A stretch of DNA of 64,000 nucleotides from Paludibacteraceae bacterium (GTDB lineage Bacteria; Bacteroidota; Bacteroidia; Bacteroidales; Paludibacteraceae). This document shows, in pieces, positions 37,430 through 46,500 of this stretch. The notes under the pieces are model-generated. The model made no database searches. It was not told the origin of the DNA and saw only the letters and a list, made by a program, of their open reading frames with translations. The position numbers and the translations under genes were made by a program. Location: assembly GCA_016283095.1 (NCBI GenBank), contig JAEEMG010000076.1:43835-107834 (forward strand). Direction: 5' to 3'. Position 1 is the first letter of the stretch; each line of letters opens with the position of its first letter.

Positions 37430-37843
37430 ATGAAAAGAACATTAGGATTTTTGATTTTTGTATTGGCGATGATCACAAGCGGATGCTCTAGTGATCACGA
37501 TCATTTCAGAGGCTACGAATATGAAGATTACGCCACTCACTATTACTACTACAACGGCTATTACTATTCTGATCCAGATCACCGTTACCGCTACGACTTC
37601 GACTACAACCACTATTACTATGGCAGACTTGAGTGGAAAGGAGATCGTTGGGCTGTAGTATTAAGGGAAAATCCTTATTATGGTTTGGTATGCTACATTA
37701 CCAACAGCCAACAATTCCTAGATTCTCAACTTGGTTACCACAACGTATACGATCACGAAGTCATGGTGAGATTTTCTTTTGTTGGAGACTATGACGCAAG
37801 TGGACGTTGTTGGGTTGACATCAACCATATCTACTACAGATAA
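37430..37843 (+). CDS. Tyr/His/Asp-rich small lipoprotein
   Basis: 137 residues. Signal with lipobox ITSGCSS (Cys 19). Residues about 23-62 are packed with Tyr, His and Asp (THYYYYNGYYYSDPDHRY, FDYNHYYYGRLEW), which may bind metal or be a structural beta segment; the remainder has WAVVLRENPYYGLVCYIT and a C-terminal RCWVDINHIYYR. I do not recognise a family. It is transcribed alone, between its own promoter and a terminator, divergent from cysE. Confidence 0.75.
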   Translation: MKRTLGFLIFVLAMITSGCSSDHDHFRGYEYEDYATHYYYYNGYYYSDPDHRYRYDFDYNHYYYGRLEWKGDRWAVVLRENPYYGLVCYITNSQQFLDSQLGYHNVYDHEVMVRFSFVGDYDASGRCWVDINHIYYR

Positions 37844-37866
37844 TCCAAATTATAATTAAGAATATA

Positions 37867-37902
37867 GAAGAAGACGGGAGGAATTCCGTCTTCTTTCTTT
37901 TT
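37867..37902 (+). terminator. Intrinsic terminator after the small lipoprotein gene
   Basis: AGAAGACGG and CCGTCTTCT form a stem with an 8-nt loop (GAGGAATT), followed by TTCTTTTT. Confidence 0.75.
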
Positions 37903-37913
37903 ATACGGACATT

Positions 37914-37938
37914 GACACGCACGTCCGTGCGTCTCTAC
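37914..37938. repeat. 25-bp palindromic intergenic repeat, copy 2
   Basis: Same 25 bases as 33122-33146 (core ACGCACG-TC-CGTGCGT). It lies in the convergent gap between the small lipoprotein gene and purC. Confidence 0.7.
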
Positions 37939-37952
37939 AAATCATATACAAA

Positions 37953-37983
37953 CAAAAAGGAGACGTGATTACTCGCGTCTCCT
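37953..37983 (-). terminator. Intrinsic terminator after purC
   Basis: AGGAGACGcGA and its partner TGATT..ACGTCTCCT form a stem; TTTTTG follows on the minus strand. It lies 21 nt after the purC stop. Confidence 0.7.
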
Positions 37984-38003
37984 ATATATTGAAGGAACAA
38001 TCC

Positions 38004-38960
38004 TTATTTTAATTTAGCAAGGCATTCCTTAACATTTGATTCAATTCTTGCGTTGATTGAATCTGAATCATCTTTCTTTACGAACTTCTCTCCTGTGATA
38101 TTCTCGTAAAGCTCGATGTAACGGTTTGAGATAGACTCTACAATTGCATCTGTCATCTCAGGAACCTGCTGACCAGCCTTACCCTGGAAACCGTTATCCA
38201 TCAACCATTCACGAACGAACTCCTTAGAAAGCTGCTTCTGTGGCTCACCATTCTTGAATTTCTCCTCATAACCATCAGCGTAGAAATAACGTGATGAATC
38301 TGGAGTGTGGATCTCATCCATCAAATAGATTTTACCATCGTGCTTACCAAACTCATATTTAGTATCTACTAGGATCAAACCTCTCTTTGCAGCGATCTCT
38401 GTACCTCTCTGGAACAAAGCCAAAGTATACTTCTCTAGAACCGCGTAATCCTCAGCAGAAACAAGACCCTGAGCGATAATCTCCTCTTTTGAGATATCCT
38501 CGTCGTGCTTACCGATCTCTGCCTTTGTTGTTGGAGTGATGATTGGAGTTGGGAACTTCTGGTTTTCCTTCATTCCCTCTGGCAATTTAACACCACAGAT
38601 TTCTCTGACACCGCTCTTGTAGGCTCTCCATGCGCTACCACACAAATAACCACGAACGATCATCTCAACTGGGAATCCTTCACAACGTACACCAACAGAC
38701 ACCATTGGATCCGGAGTTGCCAACAACCAGTTAGGACAGATATCCTTTGTTGCCTCCAAGAATGTCTTTGCGATCTGGTTCAACACCTGTCCCTTGAAAG
38801 GAATACCCTTTGGCAAAATCACGTCGAATGCAGAAATACGGTCTGTTGCTACCATTACTAGCACATCATCACCGATACTGTATACATCTCTAACCTTTCC
38901 GTGATAAACGGACTTCTGATTTGCAAAATTGAAATCAGTTTTTGTCAATGCTTTATTCAT
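38004..38960 (-). CDS. purC: SAICAR synthase
   Basis: Phosphoribosylaminoimidazole-succinocarboxamide synthase of purine synthesis: ATP-dependent joining of aspartate to CAIR. 318 residues. Seen: [40 protein letters not shown], the [18 protein letters not shown] signature, and [20 protein letters not shown] with the metal/aspartate site. Last gene of the run that begins with hisG; 3 nt separate it from nth, and a terminator follows. Confidence 0.95.
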   Translation of the reverse strand: MNKALTKTDFNFANQKSVYHGKVRDVYSIGDDVLVMVATDRISAFDVILPKGIPFKGQVLNQIAKTFLEATKDICPNWLLATPDPMVSVGVRCEGFPVEMIVRGYLCGSAWRAYKSGVREICGVKLPEGMKENQKFPTPIITPTTKAEIGKHDEDISKEEIIAQGLVSAEDYAVLEKYTLALFQRGTEIAAKRGLILVDTKYEFGKHDGKIYLMDEIHTPDSSRYFYADGYEEKFKNGEPQKQLSKEFVREWLMDNGFQGKAGQQVPEMTDAIVESISNRYIELYENITGEKFVKKDDSDSINARIESNVKECLAKLK

Positions 38961-38963
38961 CTC

Positions 38964-39599
38964 TTATTCTTTAAATTCTTTACAATAATCTCGTATACCG
39001 CACTCTTCACACTTTGGTGCCAACGCTGTGCAGACATATCTTCCATGAAGAAGAAGCCAGTGATGAGCGTCACTCAAAATAGACTCTGGTATATACTGAC
39101 GCAGAATCATCTCCGTCTGAAGCGGATTCTTGGCCTCATCTGCCAGACCTAATCTGTGCGACACTCTGAACACATGAGTATCCACAGGCATAGCTGGTTT
39201 ACCAAATGCCACGGCAAGCATCACATTGGCGGTTTTTCTACCTACTCCTGGCAATGAGGTCAAGGCTTCCAATGTCGACGGAATTTCTCCGTCACACTTA
39301 TCCACCACAATCTGTGCCATCTGCAACAGATGCAAGGCCTTTGCGTTTGGATAGGAAACACTCTTGATATACTCAAGAATCTCATCCTCCGTTCCCTTTG
39401 CCAATGAGTATATATCCGGATAACGCTCAAACAACGCAGGTGTCACCTGATTCACTCGTTTGTCCGTACACTGTGCCGACAGCATCACAGCCACTAGCAA
39501 TTCATACGGATTACGAAAATTCAATTCACTCTTGGCATTGTGCATGTTTTCAGCGAACCATGCCAAGATATTTGAGTAACGGTCCTTACGAGAGAGCAT
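38964..39599 (-). CDS. nth: Endonuclease III (DNA glycosylase/AP lyase)
   Basis: Base-excision repair of oxidised pyrimidines. 211 residues. Helix-hairpin-helix LTSLPGVGRKTANVMLAVAF with the catalytic Lys, then AMPVDTHVFRVSHRLGL with the catalytic Asp, and a C-terminal 4Fe-4S cluster with Cys-x6-Cys-x2-Cys-x5-Cys spacing (CTALAPKCEECGIRDYC). Packed between the DUF3127 gene (2-nt gap) and purC (3-nt gap), so its expression is tied to histidine and purine genes. Confidence 0.96.
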   Translation of the reverse strand: MLSRKDRYSNILAWFAENMHNAKSELNFRNPYELLVAVMLSAQCTDKRVNQVTPALFERYPDIYSLAKGTEDEILEYIKSVSYPNAKALHLLQMAQIVVDKCDGEIPSTLEALTSLPGVGRKTANVMLAVAFGKPAMPVDTHVFRVSHRLGLADEAKNPLQTEMILRQYIPESILSDAHHWLLLHGRYVCTALAPKCEECGIRDYCKEFKE

Positions 39600-39601
39600 A
39601 C

Positions 39602-40141
39602 TTAGAAAGGCAAGTCACCACCGTCTGCGTTAGGTGCAGACTGTGCATCAGGAGTAGCAGGAGCTGCTGGAGCAGTGAAACCACCCTGCTGCATTGGTTG
39701 CTGATATCCACCCTGTGGCTGCTGAAAACCTTGAGGCTGAGCAAAACCTTGCTGCTGTACAGGCTGCTGGTACCCCCCCTGTGGCTGAGCATAACCCTGC
39801 TGCATTGGCTGCTGAGGATAGCCACCCATTGGCTGTCCATAACCCTGTTGTGCCATTGCATTGTATGGTTCAGCACGGAATGCACGGATATCATTGAACC
39901 AACGGCCATTATATTCTCTTGCGTCGATGCTACATGTTATGTGGACTAATCCACCCTGCTGCTGAACAGCTGCTATTGTATTATATGCGTTCTCATCCCA
40001 AACACTTACAAGCACACGGCGAGGGAACTGTCCTGTTGTGTCATGCTCCACAACGCACTCCCACATCTTCCATGGGCCTCTTGCAGACTGGCCGCTTCTT
40101 TCATTCAGGTTTAGAACCTTTCCAATAAATTCGTATGTCAT
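39602..40141 (-). CDS. DUF3127 protein with SSB-like glutamine-rich tail
   Basis: 179 residues. Residues 1-85 match DUF3127 (MTYEFIGKVLNLNERSGQSA, KMWECVVEHDTTGQFPR), probably an OB-fold, the fold of single-stranded DNA-binding proteins. From about residue 95 the sequence is a low-complexity chain of Gln, Gly and Pro with repeats such as QQPMQQGYAQPQGGY, then an acidic end, ADGGDLPF. That closely follows the SSB design of an OB-fold, a flexible Q/G/P linker and a final Asp-Asp-Ile-Pro-Phe-type hook for partner proteins. Its role is inferred to be nucleic-acid-binding; nothing shows it to be the main SSB. One nt after hisC and 2 nt before nth. Confidence 0.85.
   Translation of the reverse strand: MTYEFIGKVLNLNERSGQSARGPWKMWECVVEHDTTGQFPRRVLVSVWDENAYNTIAAVQQQGGLVHITCSIDAREYNGRWFNDIRAFRAEPYNAMAQQGYGQPMGGYPQQPMQQGYAQPQGGYQQPVQQQGFAQPQGFQQPQGGYQQPMQQGGFTAPAAPATPDAQSAPNADGGDLPF
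39660..39860 (-). repeat. Gln/Gly/Pro-coding low-complexity repeats in the DUF3127 gene
   Basis: Imperfect tandem units coding for CAG-CAG-type Gln runs with GGC TAT (Gly-Tyr) and CCA or CCT (Pro); about ten short units. Such DNA is prone to length changes between strains. Confidence 0.6.
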
Positions 40142-40142
40142 A

Positions 40143-41174
40143 TCAATATTTCTTTAATGCTTTAATTAACTCTTCATTTTCTTCTTTTGTACCAATCGTA
40201 ATACGAACACAATTGCCACACAACTGCACACGATGACGATTTCTAACTATTATTCCACACTCCGTCAAATAAGCGTACAATCCGTTGGCATCTGTCACCT
40301 TAACCAACACGAAGTTGGCATCCGTAGGATAAATCTTCTCAACAAAATTGAATCCCTTCAACTCATAAACCAAATCAGAACGAAGTGAAATAGTCTCTTT
40401 TGCCCAATTCTTGATGACGTCTGGATTCTTAAGAATCTTCAACGCATAATCCTGAGTAAGTTTATTGATATTGTATGGATATTTTATTTTGTTCAAAATT
40501 CCAATAATCTCTTCAGAAGCGAATGCCATTCCCAAACGCACCGACGCACTAGCCCATGCCTTGGAGAATGTCTGCAACACAATCATATTTGGATACTTCG
40601 CCAACTTCTGGCTATACGATTCTCTGCCGCAGAAATCCCAGTAAGCCTCGTCAATAACGACGATACCACCAAACTCCTTCAAGAGTTTCTCAATATCTCC
40701 GTCCTTCAAACAATTGCCAGTAGGATTGTTTGGCGAACATAACCACATCACTTTTGTGTGGTCGTCCACTGCGGCAAGCATCGCGTCGACATCTATCTGA
40801 AAACCTTCCTTCAAAAGGACAGCACGATACTCAACATTGTTGACATCTGCACATACCTCATACATTCCATATGTAGGAGCAATCGCCACAACATTATCAA
40901 CACCTGGCTCACAGAATGCACGGTAAACCAAGTCAATAGGTTCATCGCTGCCATTTCCGAACAATATGTTCTTCGCATCCACATGCTTCACCTCCGCCAC
41001 ACGATGCTTAACTGCCCACTGCAATGGATCTGGATACCTGTTGTAGGGATCATTACGTGGATTTTCGTTAGCATCCAAATAGACAGACGCTTCGCCCTTA
41101 AACTCATCACGTGCGCATGAGTATGGCTTTAGCTTGAGGATGTTTGGTCGAACCAATTGACTTAATTCTTTCAT
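40143..41174 (-). CDS. hisC: Histidinol-phosphate aminotransferase
   Basis: Pyridoxal-phosphate enzyme of histidine synthesis, converts imidazole-acetol phosphate to histidinol phosphate. 343 residues. Motifs: [65 protein letters not shown] and [20 protein letters not shown] with the PLP lysine. Third gene of the his run; next in line is DUF3127, not hisB as in many Bacteroides. Confidence 0.96.
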   Translation of the reverse strand: MKELSQLVRPNILKLKPYSCARDEFKGEASVYLDANENPRNDPYNRYPDPLQWAVKHRVAEVKHVDAKNILFGNGSDEPIDLVYRAFCEPGVDNVVAIAPTYGMYEVCADVNNVEYRAVLLKEGFQIDVDAMLAAVDDHTKVMWLCSPNNPTGNCLKDGDIEKLLKEFGGIVVIDEAYWDFCGRESYSQKLAKYPNMIVLQTFSKAWASASVRLGMAFASEEIIGILNKIKYPYNINKLTQDYALKILKNPDVIKNWAKETISLRSDLVYELKGFNFVEKIYPTDANFVLVKVTDANGLYAYLTECGIIVRNRHRVQLCGNCVRITIGTKEENEELIKALKKY

Positions 41175-41206
41175 ATAACAAAATTTTATTTGTTGAATTC
41201 CAAATT

Positions 41207-42484
41207 CTATTTGTTCATTCTGAGAGTAACAGCATTCTTGTGAGCGAATAGTTGCTCATTCTCTGCCATTATCTCAATTGCGTTTCCAATACGCTGAAGA
41301 CCATCAGGTGTGATTTCCTGATAAGTGATCTTTTTGCGGAAACTGTCTAGGTTTACTCCGCTATATGCTTTTGCATAACCATTTGTAGGAAGAGTATGGT
41401 TTGTACCAGAAGCATAATCACCTGCACTTTCTGGAGTCAAATGACCCAAGAAAATAGAACCTGCATTAGTGATTCTCTCTGCAATCTGCATATAGTTAGA
41501 CGTAGATATAATCAGATGCTCAGGCGCATATTCATTTGTGACGTCGATGACCTCCTCCAAATCTTTCACCAAGATAATCTTGCTGTTTGCGACAGACTTC
41601 TCCGCAATCTCCTTTCTAGGAAGCAACTGTAACTGACGTTCAACCTCAGCCAAAACTTTCTCAGCAAGATCTTTACTTGTTGTGATACAGACAGCCTGGC
41701 TATCTACTCCATGCTCAGCCTGCGACAACAAATCAGCCGCCACGAATGATGGATTTGCAGTCTCGTCGGCGATAACCTCCACCTCACTTGGACCTGCAGG
41801 CATATCAATAGCGACATCTTTCAACGACACTCTCTGCTTAGCTGCAGTGACATATTGGTTGCCTGGTCCAAAAATTTTGTAGACTTTCGGTACACTTTCT
41901 GTACCATATGCCATTGATCCGATTGCCTGTACGCCACCGATCTTGAATATTTTGCTCACGCCTGCGACTTTAGCCGCAAACAATACAGCAGGATGCACCT
42001 TACCGTTTTTAGCAGGAGGAGTACAAAGAACTATTTCCTTGCAACCTGCGATACGGGCAGGAACAGCCAGCATCAACACTGTCGAAAACAATGGAGCTGT
42101 ACCACCTGGGATATATAGACCGACCTTCTCAATCGGCATAGCCTTCTGCCAACAAGTCACGCCGGGCATAGTCTCGATACGAGGAAGCTCATGATCCTGA
42201 GCAGCATGGAATTTTTCGATGTTGCTCTTCGCAAGACGGATAGCATTCTTCAACTCTTCTGCCACCAAAGTCTCAGCCTCAGCGATTTCAGACTCAGACA
42301 CCTGTAAAGAATCAAGCTGAACCTTATCGAATTTCAACTCATACTCTTTTACCGCTGCATCACCACGACTTTTGATGTCGTCAAGCACAGCAGTCACAGT
42401 CTCTGTCAAGCTACTATTATCGAGAGCTGGACGAGACAACAACGTCTTCCAATCCTTATGTTGTGGATATTCGATTATCTTCAT
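41207..42484 (-). CDS. hisD: Histidinol dehydrogenase
   Basis: Zinc- and NAD-dependent last two steps of histidine synthesis. 425 residues. Seen: [72 protein letters not shown], and the C-terminal [20 protein letters not shown] with metal ligands. It overlaps hisG by one base (stop and start share position 42484). Confidence 0.97.
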   Translation of the reverse strand: MKIIEYPQHKDWKTLLSRPALDNSSLTETVTAVLDDIKSRGDAAVKEYELKFDKVQLDSLQVSESEIAEAETLVAEELKNAIRLAKSNIEKFHAAQDHELPRIETMPGVTCWQKAMPIEKVGLYIPGGTAPLFSTVLMLAVPARIAGCKEIVLCTPPAKNGKVHPAVLFAAKVAGVSKIFKIGGVQAIGSMAYGTESVPKVYKIFGPGNQYVTAAKQRVSLKDVAIDMPAGPSEVEVIADETANPSFVAADLLSQAEHGVDSQAVCITTSKDLAEKVLAEVERQLQLLPRKEIAEKSVANSKIILVKDLEEVIDVTNEYAPEHLIISTSNYMQIAERITNAGSIFLGHLTPESAGDYASGTNHTLPTNGYAKAYSGVNLDSFRKKITYQEITPDGLQRIGNAIEIMAENEQLFAHKNAVTLRMNK

Positions 42485-43341
42485 TAGAGAATCATTTTTT
42501 CAATAGGAACCACAAGAATACCCTCAGCGCCCAATTGCTTCAACTGGCTGATGATATCCCAGAAAGTTTTCTCCTCAATCACAGAATGAAGAGATGACCA
42601 ACCCTCCTGCTTAAGTGGAGTAACTGTAGGAGACTTCATTCCTGGAAGAATCTTACATACTTCGTCGATCTTATCGTTAGGGATGTTCAAAAGGATATAC
42701 TTCTTTCCTTCCGCATTCTTGTAAGAATCAAAACGGAAAAGAATCTCCTTCAAAGTGGCCATCTTTTCTGCATCATCATTAAGATGCTTGTTACCGATAA
42801 GCAAAGCCTCAGAATACATTGCAACTTCAACCTCTTTCAAGTTGTTGCTTACCAATGTTGAGCCAGAACTTACGATATCAAAGATACAGTCTGCCATTCC
42901 GATACCAGGAGCGATCTCAACACTACCCATAATAGTGTGGATCTCTGCTTTCACACCATTCTTATCCAAATAATTTTTCAAGATACGAGGATAAGAGGTT
43001 GCGATCTTCTTGCCATTGAACCACTGGACTCCATTATAGTCTGCAGCCTTTGGAATAGCCAAAGAAAGACGACACTTGCTGAAATCAAGACGCTTGATGA
43101 TATCTGCGTCCTCTCCCTTCTCCTCAAACTCGTTCTCACCTACGATTCCGACATCAGCGATACCTGTTGCAACCGCCTGAGGAATATCGTCATCTCTCAA
43201 ATAAAGAATCTCCACAGGGAAATTCTTGGCTTTCACCAACAATGTTCTCTTTCCTGACTCTACTTTGATGCTCGACTCTTCCAACATCGTCATCGTCTCT
43301 TCAAATAGACGTCCTTTTGCCTGAACTGCTATTCTTAACAT
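42484..43341 (-). CDS. hisG: ATP phosphoribosyltransferase, long form
   Basis: First and rate-limiting step of histidine synthesis: ATP plus PRPP to phosphoribosyl-ATP. 285 residues, the homohexameric long form with its own C-terminal allosteric domain (YILLNIPNDKIDEVCKILPG, then VTPLKQEGWSSLHSVIEEK), which binds histidine in the family. Core motifs: LRIAVQAKGRLFEETMTML, TGIADVGIVGENEFEE and ADCIFDIVSSGSTLVSNNL. It is preceded by an attenuator with a His-rich leader peptide, so both transcription and activity seem to respond to histidine. Confidence 0.96.
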   Translation of the reverse strand: MLRIAVQAKGRLFEETMTMLEESSIKVESGKRTLLVKAKNFPVEILYLRDDDIPQAVATGIADVGIVGENEFEEKGEDADIIKRLDFSKCRLSLAIPKAADYNGVQWFNGKKIATSYPRILKNYLDKNGVKAEIHTIMGSVEIAPGIGMADCIFDIVSSGSTLVSNNLKEVEVAMYSEALLIGNKHLNDDAEKMATLKEILFRFDSYKNAEGKKYILLNIPNDKIDEVCKILPGMKSPTVTPLKQEGWSSLHSVIEEKTFWDIISQLKQLGAEGILVVPIEKMIL

Positions 43342-43364
43342 AATTTGAATTTGTAATGGTTTTA

Positions 43365-43399
43365 TAAAAAAGGAGACCTACGTTCAAGTAAGCCTCCTT
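43365..43399 (-). terminator. Attenuator terminator in front of hisG
   Basis: Minus strand AAGGAGGCTTAC, 6-nt loop TTGAAC, GTAGGTCTCCTT: a 12-bp stem with two G-U pairs, followed by six T and 23-30 nt later by the hisG ATG. Nine bases of its left arm (43393-43385, GCTTACTTG) can alternatively pair with CAAGTGAGC at 43445-43437 inside the leader-peptide frame, which would prevent the terminator. Confidence 0.8.
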
Positions 43400-43410
43400 C
43401 GTTCCTCTAT

Positions 43411-43500
43411 TTAATGTTTTGCAGAACACACACAAAGCTCACTTGCATCATTTTCTATACAATGCTCATGATGGTGCTTATGTAATCTGCGAAATCTCAT
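43411..43500 (-). CDS. His operon leader peptide
   Basis: 29 codons from ATG (43500) to TAA, too short for ordinary gene calling. The product begins MRFRRLHKHHHEHC: five His in positions 7-13 and a sixth at the end. The ATG is about 18 nt after a strong -7 box and just in front of the hisG attenuator. This is the classical layout in which ribosomes stalling on His codons during histidine shortage let the antiterminator form. Regulation is inferred from the sequence alone; the peptide itself probably has no other role. Confidence 0.82.
   Translation of the reverse strand: MRFRRLHKHHHEHCIENDASELCVCSAKH
43437..43445 (-). promoter_or_regulatory. Antiterminator arm within the leader peptide frame
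   Basis: CAAGTGAGC pairs with GCTTACTTG (43393-43385; one G-U pair), the left arm of the terminator, so the two structures exclude each other. An upstream CATCAT (43473-43468, the His codons) can also pair with ATGATG (43451-43446), giving a weak first hairpin that a stalled ribosome would cover. Confidence 0.65.
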
Positions 43501-43517
43501 TTTCTTAATATTTTCTA

Positions 43518-43547
43518 CAAAATTACATAAAAATGAGATTATGACAA
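43518..43547 (-). promoter_or_regulatory. Promoter of the his operon
   Basis: Minus strand TTG (43547-43545), exactly 19 nt, TAATTTTG (43525-43518). One of the best matches in the window. Confidence 0.65.
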
Positions 43548-43576
43548 TTTATCTTGCACTTTTTTGTAAAACTTTT

Positions 43577-46500
43577 TTACTTCTTGATAAATCTTGTCGT
43601 ATAAGTTGACTCATCAGTAATGACGGTGATGACATAAACACCGGTTGTCAAACTCTTCACATCAACCGCACTGATAAACTCATCAGATTCCTGATCTACC
43701 ACTCTACGTGACATGCAATCCGTAATCTGGATACGATGAGAACCTTTTGAATCAACCTCTACAAACAATGTATTATCCACTGGATTCGGATATATCACAA
43801 TACCAGTGTCAAGCAATTTTTCTCCTGCAAGAATATCGGCATCACACAAAACTTCTCCATTACCGTTACGAGGAGATGCTATTGCGTTTCCGAAATTATC
43901 AACTGTCGAGCAATTAGCAAAAACGATCAACTCACTCGAACCATCTGTTTCACGACCATAACTTCCATTCTTTGGATGTGTCTGGGTAGTGAAGACATCC
44001 AATGTGTCATTCTTACCCTTGTATGAATGCATCAGAATCAACTGCTGAGACACATCTGCAGAGAGTTTGAAATTCAAATGACGTGGACCTTCATCTGCAT
44101 TGCCATCAGCCCAAAGCAAGATTCTTCCGTTGGCAGGAACAGTTGTTGAATCAGATTGGAATCTTGGGAAGACATGTGTTTTAGCTTTTGTCTTATTGAC
44201 CAGAATCATATCCGCCAAATCAACATCAGTGTCACCTGCATTATAAATCTCTATCCAATCTGGTTTCTCACCATATTCATCAACAGTCTTATTGTTAGAA
44301 GAACAAACCTCATTGATGAACAACTGTGGTCTACTATAGCTTGAATCCTCCTCAACATACAATTTCACAGTCATATCCTTTCCGACTTTACCCTCAAAGA
44401 TATCACCCTCAACTTCAGACTTTGCAGTAGAAACCGAAGACGCCGTCATTTTCATCGTCATATCCGAACTTGCAGGTTCATTCTGATGAATCTCAACAGC
44501 GATCACATTCTTGCCTTTCTTGAACAACGAGCCATCGATTGAGAATGTTGATTCTTCATCATTAGCATATCCATCAGGCAAAACTGCCAACAAATCATAA
44601 GTATATGTTGTGTCTTTCGGCAAATTGAACACAGCAACCTTTGTGCCATTCACATAGACAACAGCGGCGTCGTCATACATGATCTTAAACGACACTTTCC
44701 TGAATTCTTTGTCTCTATCACAATCAACAGTTGTACGGAAATATGCTGTCAGATACTTGTTTTCCTTATCCTTGCCATAATTCAACTTAGTATCATAATC
44801 TCTATCACTAGCATATCCGAATTTTCCTTTTCCCACAGACCACTTGGAATCATCATAATCCGTCGCCATCCAATTATTGGCTGGCATAATGCTATCATAG
44901 AAATATGTCCATTCAGTAGCCTTTGTGATCAAGTCTCTAGTATCTACAAGAGTATCCGACAAATGCCAACTTTTGACTTTATAGCCTTCAGGCAATTCCG
45001 GCTCAATTTTGATTTTCTGACCGATATAAGCTGAAAAACTGTAAGAGACGTCATTCTTCATCTCCTTATTAAACAGATAATCAACAGATGACAATTCCTC
45101 AGGCAAAACAACCTTGAAATCAAATTTCACCTTTGTGTCGGACATATCGAATTTCGAAAGCAACTGTTCCTTTATTTTACGACATCTAGTTGAAGTGAAC
45201 GATTTAATTCCATTAGTATAATCATCTACACTTCCAGATATTTCTTTTGTTGCACAGAAGTCTTTCTTGACCAAAGAAGCTATGGAATCCCATTTTGCCA
45301 TAATCTTCTCCTCTGTCAAATTTGTATTCAACTGTTTAAGGAATTCTGTTGCAAAACGCAATTTGAAATCTTCGTTCTGCATGCAGTGATAGAATAGTGT
45401 TGTCTTCCACTTTGCCTTTTCATTGAACTGATATGATCCACCACCTGCGTCATAACCATTTCCCCAGTTTACTGCATCTCCTACACCCATTGCAAAATCA
45501 ATCATATCCAAATTTGCATTGCAATAGTTTGGTGCCCAATCACTATACATTCCGTATCCAAAGTCTGTGTCATAGACAATCCAACGGAATTTTCCACCTT
45601 TCTTTTTTCTCCAGATTTTTGTATTGTTTCCTGGCCAGTCTGTGTTTACAACAAACTGCTCCAAAATCTGCCAATGGATATATTCGTCTACATCCATTCT
45701 CAAAGATAGCTGTTCATAGAAATCAGGATCCGAATAGTGGTTTTCCACGTACGAAATCATCTCATTGTAAGGATCAATAGATCCCGCTACAACAGATACT
45801 TTCTCAAGTTTGAGAGACACCTCATCTACTTCATCCTCATCCAATCCATAATTATGGAAAACATAATCCTCATTTGTTCGTTCTCGTAATCCCATCAAAC
45901 CATGATACTTACCATTAATGTAGTATGCTACAGGCTGATATCCTTGATAATCAATACCTAACTCTTTTCCAATCGACTGCATGAATCCATCTCGGCATCT
46001 CAAAGAATTATATGCATTTCCTCCGTTACGGATTTGCAGACTCTTCACCTCCTTGAAAGGTTTGTCTTTGAAAAACTTTGTATAGCCGAAACGGTTGTTT
46101 CCTGTTTTCTTAGATGCCTTCATCTTCAAGCTTTTCACCTTATAAGACTCTTGACGCGAGCATCCACCAGTCACACCTATTTCTATTTTCTGATTACACT
46201 TCAATTCTCCATCCTCAAAGTACTCAAAAAAAGCAGGGCGACTCCAATCTCTGTTATAGTTGGCCTTTGATGCCACACAAGAGGATGGTCCAGCGATACC
46301 ATTGGTTCCTTTCACACAAATTCCTATCTCATCATCATTAAGGAACACATTATCCGTGACAATTGCCACAACCGGAAGGTCATGTCCCGTACAACTCTCT
46401 GAATAAGGAGATTTTAAAATGAATGTTCCAGTCAAAACATCACTTGACAATTGGCCCTCAACAAATGCCTTTGCTCTGATTGGCTTATTATCCTTAATTT

